A DNA stretch of 8,451 bases, from NCBI GenBank assembly GCA_002722105.1, contig PBKF01000005.1, positions 64,382 through 72,832 of the forward strand, written 5' to 3'. The notes beneath the pieces were generated by a model. That model was not told the DNA's origin. It saw nothing but the letters and a program-made list of their open reading frames with translations, and searched no databases. Source of the DNA: Fidelibacterota bacterium. Its GTDB lineage: Bacteria; Marinisomatota; Marinisomatia; Marinisomatales; UBA1611. Every line of letters begins with the position of its first letter. Positions within the stretch are counted from its first letter, which is position 1. The position numbers were made by a program, and so were the translations under genes. Of this stretch, positions 5,932 through 8,451 are shown piece after piece.

Positions 5932-7230
5932 CTATTTTTCGTATTTTGCTGGATTTAGGATTTTATCTATTTCTCTCTCAGCTAATTCTCTCCAATCCCG
6001 ATCTTTTTTGGCTTCTTCAAAATGTCTTTTTGCACGTGTTTTATTTCTTTTCCCAAGCTCGGCCATACCTAATTCCATCCAACCTCCACCAAATTTCTTC
6101 TTAAGATCTACACAGGACTGAGCAGCTACTACCGCTTCATTATATTTTTTTAACCGGTTATATGCTGATGCAAGGTTAAAATATTTAAAATAATCTTTAT
6201 CATCTAAACTTGTGGACATAACCAGATTTTCTGCCGCAAATTTATATTGTTCCTGTTCTATATGCAGAATACCCAACCTCATAAATCCATCTGCATAATT
6301 TGGATCAATCTGTGTAACGGTTTTTAGAACATCCTCCGCTGATTTATAATCTTCCTTTTCTGTATATAGCTTACCCAGATTTCCATACGCTTTTGAATAT
6401 CCTGGATTGATCTCAACTGCTTTATTATAATGAGAGATCGCTTCATTTGTATTACCATCTGATTCATAAGCAGTTCCCAAGGTAAACCATGTTTTATCAT
6501 GATCAGGTTTTATCTCCAAAACTTTTTGTAGATATTCAATGGCAGCTTTTGAGTTTCCCTGTTTTCTCTCTAATACACCTAATTGAAAATAAGCCAGGTA
6601 GAAGTTTGGATCATACTTGAGAGCTTTTTGATAATAAGATGTTGCTCTTCCCAAATCTCCCATTTTGTAAGATTTATTACCTGCATTTAAAAATTGTTTG
6701 GTTACATTATCCAGTCCCTTTCTAGCTTTAGGATGTTCAGGATAAATTTTGATTGCTGCACTAAAATGTTGAGCTGCCCCCTCAATATCTTTTTGCCGGA
6801 ACCTAGTCAGACCTTTATAGAACTCAGCATCCGGAAAATAAGGATGAGCAGTGGAAATAACTTCGTATTCTTTAATAGCTTCATCAAACAAACCTTGTTG
6901 CACATTCCTATTACCATTTTGAATATGTTCGGTGATTTTCCCAATTTGAGTTGCCCAATCACGAAATTCTTCGTCTGCCTGAACAGCTTGGATTGAATAT
7001 TCGTTTGCTTTCTTTAAATCACCTTTATGTAAATAAAGCTTTGATAATGCCTGCAGTGCTGGTGCAAAGGAAGGGTCGACTTGAAGAGCAGAATTAAAGG
7101 ATAATTCTGCACTGGCATAATCTCCAGATGCAAGCTGATCTTCACCTGTACTTAATAAAACTTCAGGGTCTTGACTATATATAAAAGCGGTTGTGCATAA
7201 AAGTATAAATATTCGTGAATAAAGCATCAT
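5932..7230 (-). CDS. Secreted TPR-repeat protein
   Basis: The start is the ATG at 7230, which follows a GAGGT ribosome binding site; a second ATG directly after it (7227) is equally placed. A longer reading to 7251 would need a TTG and would bury that site. The resulting 432-residue protein begins with a signal peptide (about 1-19, hydrophobic IFILLCTTAFIY, likely cut before Gln20-Asp21) and has no lipobox. The rest is about ten tandem tetratricopeptide repeats, clearest between residues 22-88, 134-165 and 176-379, with the usual G-x-A-Y/F spacing and terminal DP/NP. A charged basic tail ends in NPAKYEK. TPR arrays are protein-interaction scaffolds; partner and function are unknown. The protein is expected in the periplasm or on the inner face of the outer membrane. 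It may head the operon that continues through murA, since only 9 bases separate it from the HAD gene. Confidence 0.86.
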   Translation of the reverse strand: MMLYSRIFILLCTTAFIYSQDPEVLLSTGEDQLASGDYASAELSFNSALQVDPSFAPALQALSKLYLHKGDLKKANEYSIQAVQADEEFRDWATQIGKITEHIQNGNRNVQQGLFDEAIKEYEVISTAHPYFPDAEFYKGLTRFRQKDIEGAAQHFSAAIKIYPEHPKARKGLDNVTKQFLNAGNKSYKMGDLGRATSYYQKALKYDPNFYLAYFQLGVLERKQGNSKAAIEYLQKVLEIKPDHDKTWFTLGTAYESDGNTNEAISHYNKAVEINPGYSKAYGNLGKLYTEKEDYKSAEDVLKTVTQIDPNYADGFMRLGILHIEQEQYKFAAENLVMSTSLDDKDYFKYFNLASAYNRLKKYNEAVVAAQSCVDLKKKFGGGWMELGMAELGKRNKTRAKRHFEEAKKDRDWRELAEREIDKILNPAKYEK

Positions 7231-7327
7231 AACTACCTCATTTTGAATCAAATGTATTAAATAATTTTTGAATTATAATTGGTTTGAATTTTAATAAATA
7301 ATCTTAAAAGAAAGCAGAATTGATTCA
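7231..7327 (-). promoter_or_regulatory. Spacer before the TPR gene: ribosome binding site and possible promoter
   Basis: This 97-base AT-rich spacer is the longest gap inside the gene run. The sequence GAGGT at 7239-7235 lies 4 bases before the first and 7 bases before the second of two tandem ATGs and is the only good Shine-Dalgarno match in the window. A perfect TATAAT stands at 7277-7272 on the minus strand, but no good -35 box lies 16-18 bases upstream. A Bacteroidetes-like TAnnTTTG match (TACATTTG) is also present nearer the gene, again without its -33 partner. An inverted pair of octamers (TGAATCAA at 7327-7320, TTGATTCA at 7251-7244, minus strand) brackets the spacer. No hairpin-plus-T-run terminator for the upstream gene is visible. 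The ribosome binding site is firm; the promoter is tentative. Confidence 0.4.
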
Positions 7328-8389
7328 TTAATTATCAGTGGTGATACTTGCTTCCAATGATTTGATCTTTTTTTCTAGAACATTCAAGGTAGTTATATCA
7401 TTTTCTAAATTATCAATCGTTTTTTTCATCTTCATTAATTCATCACTATAGTCATCCATATCAGCTATGATTTTTTTTCTCTCTTTCATAGCCTGATTTT
7501 CTGAGTCTTCAAATGAATTGCGAAATACTTCCATTTGTTGATTGAAATCATTTTGGCTATTTATGATTAAAGTGCCTAATTCATCTGTCTTAATGTTTAA
7601 TTGTTCATTTACTTGACTAAGTTTTTCTTGATTATTTTGAATACCAGATTTGATTTCACCAAAACTTTCCCTTACTGCCTGAACTTCTTGAATGATATTT
7701 GCTAAAGAACCAGCCATAATATCAATTTGATTTTGCTGGTTTTGCTGTCCCAATTTCAATTCTGATATATCATGATTGATATTAGATATTGTCCCAGAAA
7801 TAAGATAAGATTGATTTGCTGTTGCTTCTAATTTTTTCTTTGCTAGGGAAAGCTGCTTATTCAGCGTTGTCACTGTATCATCAATCCCACCCATTTCTTG
7901 CCTATTTACAGCAATATCCACCCTTTGATTAACTAAATCATTTTGGACATATTTTATTTGATTTTTCTGTTCTCTTCCCTGAGAGTGCAATCTCAATAAA
8001 TCTATCTCAAATTCATTTTGCAGCACTTCCAGATTTTTTACCAAATCATAGAGATCTTCCAGTGCCATATTCAATGAATCATTCATATAATTTAATTGAC
8101 CAGTAAGACGATCAATATTTTTGTGGAGATAATCCACACGATCAGTCATAAAGGTCAAATCACCTTTTTTTGCCAGATCTTCTCTGCCTATAATATCTTT
8201 AGGCAATATTTTTATAGTTCCTTGATCTGTTTTTACAAAAATACGGTGTTGATTTTCATTCACCACCTTTCCCTGAACAATGGACCCATCATTTAAAAAG
8301 AATATAGAAATATCCTGGGCACTCAATACCGAGAACCAAAATACAATTAGAATAAGATTTTTGAATATTTTAATCATCTCAGTTGGCAT
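7328..8389 (-). CDS. Secreted coiled-coil protein with an N-terminal small beta domain, function unknown
   Basis: I do not recognise a named family. The 353 residues start with a signal peptide (basic start, hydrophobic NLILIVFWFSVLSA at 11-24, likely cut before Gln25-Asp26). Residues about 27-66 look like a compact SH3/Sm-like beta domain (FLNDGSIVQGKVV, then RIFVKTDQGTIKILPKDI). From about 82 to 350 the sequence is almost continuously helical and heptad-like, rich in Asn, Gln, Lys and Glu; there is no proline after residue 63 and no cysteine anywhere, as expected for a long extracytoplasmic coiled coil. No membrane anchor or enzymatic motif follows the signal peptide. The ATG at 8389 has a weak AGAG five bases upstream and an in-frame TAG at 8407-8405, so the 5' end is complete; an internal ATG at 8377 would still leave a usable signal peptide. 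It precedes the TPR gene in the same direction. A periplasmic scaffold or spacer role is inference. Confidence 0.8.
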   Translation of the reverse strand: MPTEMIKIFKNLILIVFWFSVLSAQDISIFFLNDGSIVQGKVVNENQHRIFVKTDQGTIKILPKDIIGREDLAKKGDLTFMTDRVDYLHKNIDRLTGQLNYMNDSLNMALEDLYDLVKNLEVLQNEFEIDLLRLHSQGREQKNQIKYVQNDLVNQRVDIAVNRQEMGGIDDTVTTLNKQLSLAKKKLEATANQSYLISGTISNINHDISELKLGQQNQQNQIDIMAGSLANIIQEVQAVRESFGEIKSGIQNNQEKLSQVNEQLNIKTDELGTLIINSQNDFNQQMEVFRNSFEDSENQAMKERKKIIADMDDYSDELMKMKKTIDNLENDITTLNVLEKKIKSLEASITTDN

Positions 8390-8451
8390 GTATACTCTGA
8401 GAATCTAAATCAAGCAATACTTTTGAGCAATGATGAAGAAAATAAAAAAAA
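8390..8451 (-). other. Right-edge leader of the coiled-coil gene, no confident promoter
   Basis: The 62 bases upstream of the coiled-coil gene are AT-rich. On the minus strand they begin at the window edge with eight T residues, which could be the tail of a terminator or part of an upstream gene whose rest is outside the window; one frame would end at a TGA at 8412-8410. A TTGCTC/TAGATT pair with a 17-base gap is present but matches consensus poorly (3/6 and 4/6). I cannot assign a promoter here. Confidence 0.3.

Larger units (their letters stand above)
162..7230 (-). other. Probable operon: TPR protein, HAD phosphatase, acpS, nnrDE, vanZ-like, recN, murA
   Basis: Seven same-direction genes follow one another with a 9-base gap and then overlaps of 8, 4, 14, 4 and 8 bases. 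No terminator-like hairpin is seen between them, and only the first gene has a good ribosome binding site. One transcript with coupled translation is the simplest reading. Internal promoters inside coding sequence cannot be excluded, and whether the coiled-coil gene or trkA also belongs is open because both are separated by AT-rich spacers of 97 and 69 bases. Confidence 0.7.

Noticed and set aside
3989..6121. Plus-strand open frames opposite nnrDE, HAD and the TPR gene
   Set aside because: Each is antisense to a gene with intact family motifs or clear TPR repeats and shows no protein signature of its own.
7170..7230. Lipoprotein signal in the TPR protein because of a Cys in the hydrophobic core
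   Set aside because: The residues before the Cys are Ile-Leu-Leu; a lipobox needs a small residue (Gly, Ala or Ser) at -1, and the hydrophobic stretch continues beyond the Cys.
8440..8451. Run of eight T on the minus strand at the right edge as a terminator
   Set aside because: The hairpin, if any, would be outside the window, so a terminator cannot be supported.
1..8451. CRISPR array, tRNA/rRNA, insertion sequence, phage or toxin-antitoxin content
   Set aside because: No regularly spaced repeats, RNA gene folds, transposase or integrase motifs were seen; almost all sequence is covered by conserved minus-strand genes.

Overview
The window is an AT-rich stretch of bacterial chromosome in which every supported gene lies on the minus strand, so transcription runs from right to left. 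No RNA gene, mobile element, CRISPR array or plasmid feature was seen. The gene set is housekeeping: peptidoglycan precursor synthesis, DNA repair, carrier-protein activation, nicotinamide cofactor repair, and the start of a potassium-uptake regulator. Low GC, few Shine-Dalgarno sequences and exported proteins with Gln-Asp right after the predicted signal-peptide cleavage site fit a free-living bacterium of the Fibrobacteres-Chlorobi-Bacteroidetes side of the tree. A marine Marinimicrobia (SAR406)-like lineage is my best guess. That placement is an inference from style, not from a marker search.

In transcription order, a secreted coiled-coil protein with a small N-terminal beta domain (8389-7328) comes first. 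A 97-base AT-rich spacer follows, holding a possible -10 box and a clear GAGGT ribosome binding site. Next is a secreted protein with about ten TPR repeats (7230-5932). A nearly gapless run follows: HAD-family phosphatase (5922-5227), acpS (5234-4872, GTG start), a fused NAD(P)HX epimerase/dehydratase (4875-3343), a small VanZ-like membrane protein (3356-3009), recN (3012-1405) and murA (1412-162). After a 69-base spacer with a tandem 8-base repeat, the N-terminus of trkA begins (92-1) and runs off the left edge.

The six genes from HAD to murA are separated by overlaps of 8, 4, 14, 4 and 8 bases, and none has a clear Shine-Dalgarno sequence. They are probably one transcript translated by coupling and re-initiation. 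The contents are functionally mixed but essential-leaning: AcpS activates acyl carrier protein, NnrE/D repairs hydrated NAD(P)H, RecN handles double-strand breaks, MurA commits UDP-GlcNAc to peptidoglycan, and the VanZ-like protein probably acts at the membrane. The two exported proteins upstream may work in the envelope.

I found no convincing sign of a new defence, mobile or biosynthetic system. The points worth a second look are the uncharacterised secreted coiled-coil/TPR pair, the repeated termination/re-initiation junction, three start-site corrections, and the duplicated octamer before trkA.
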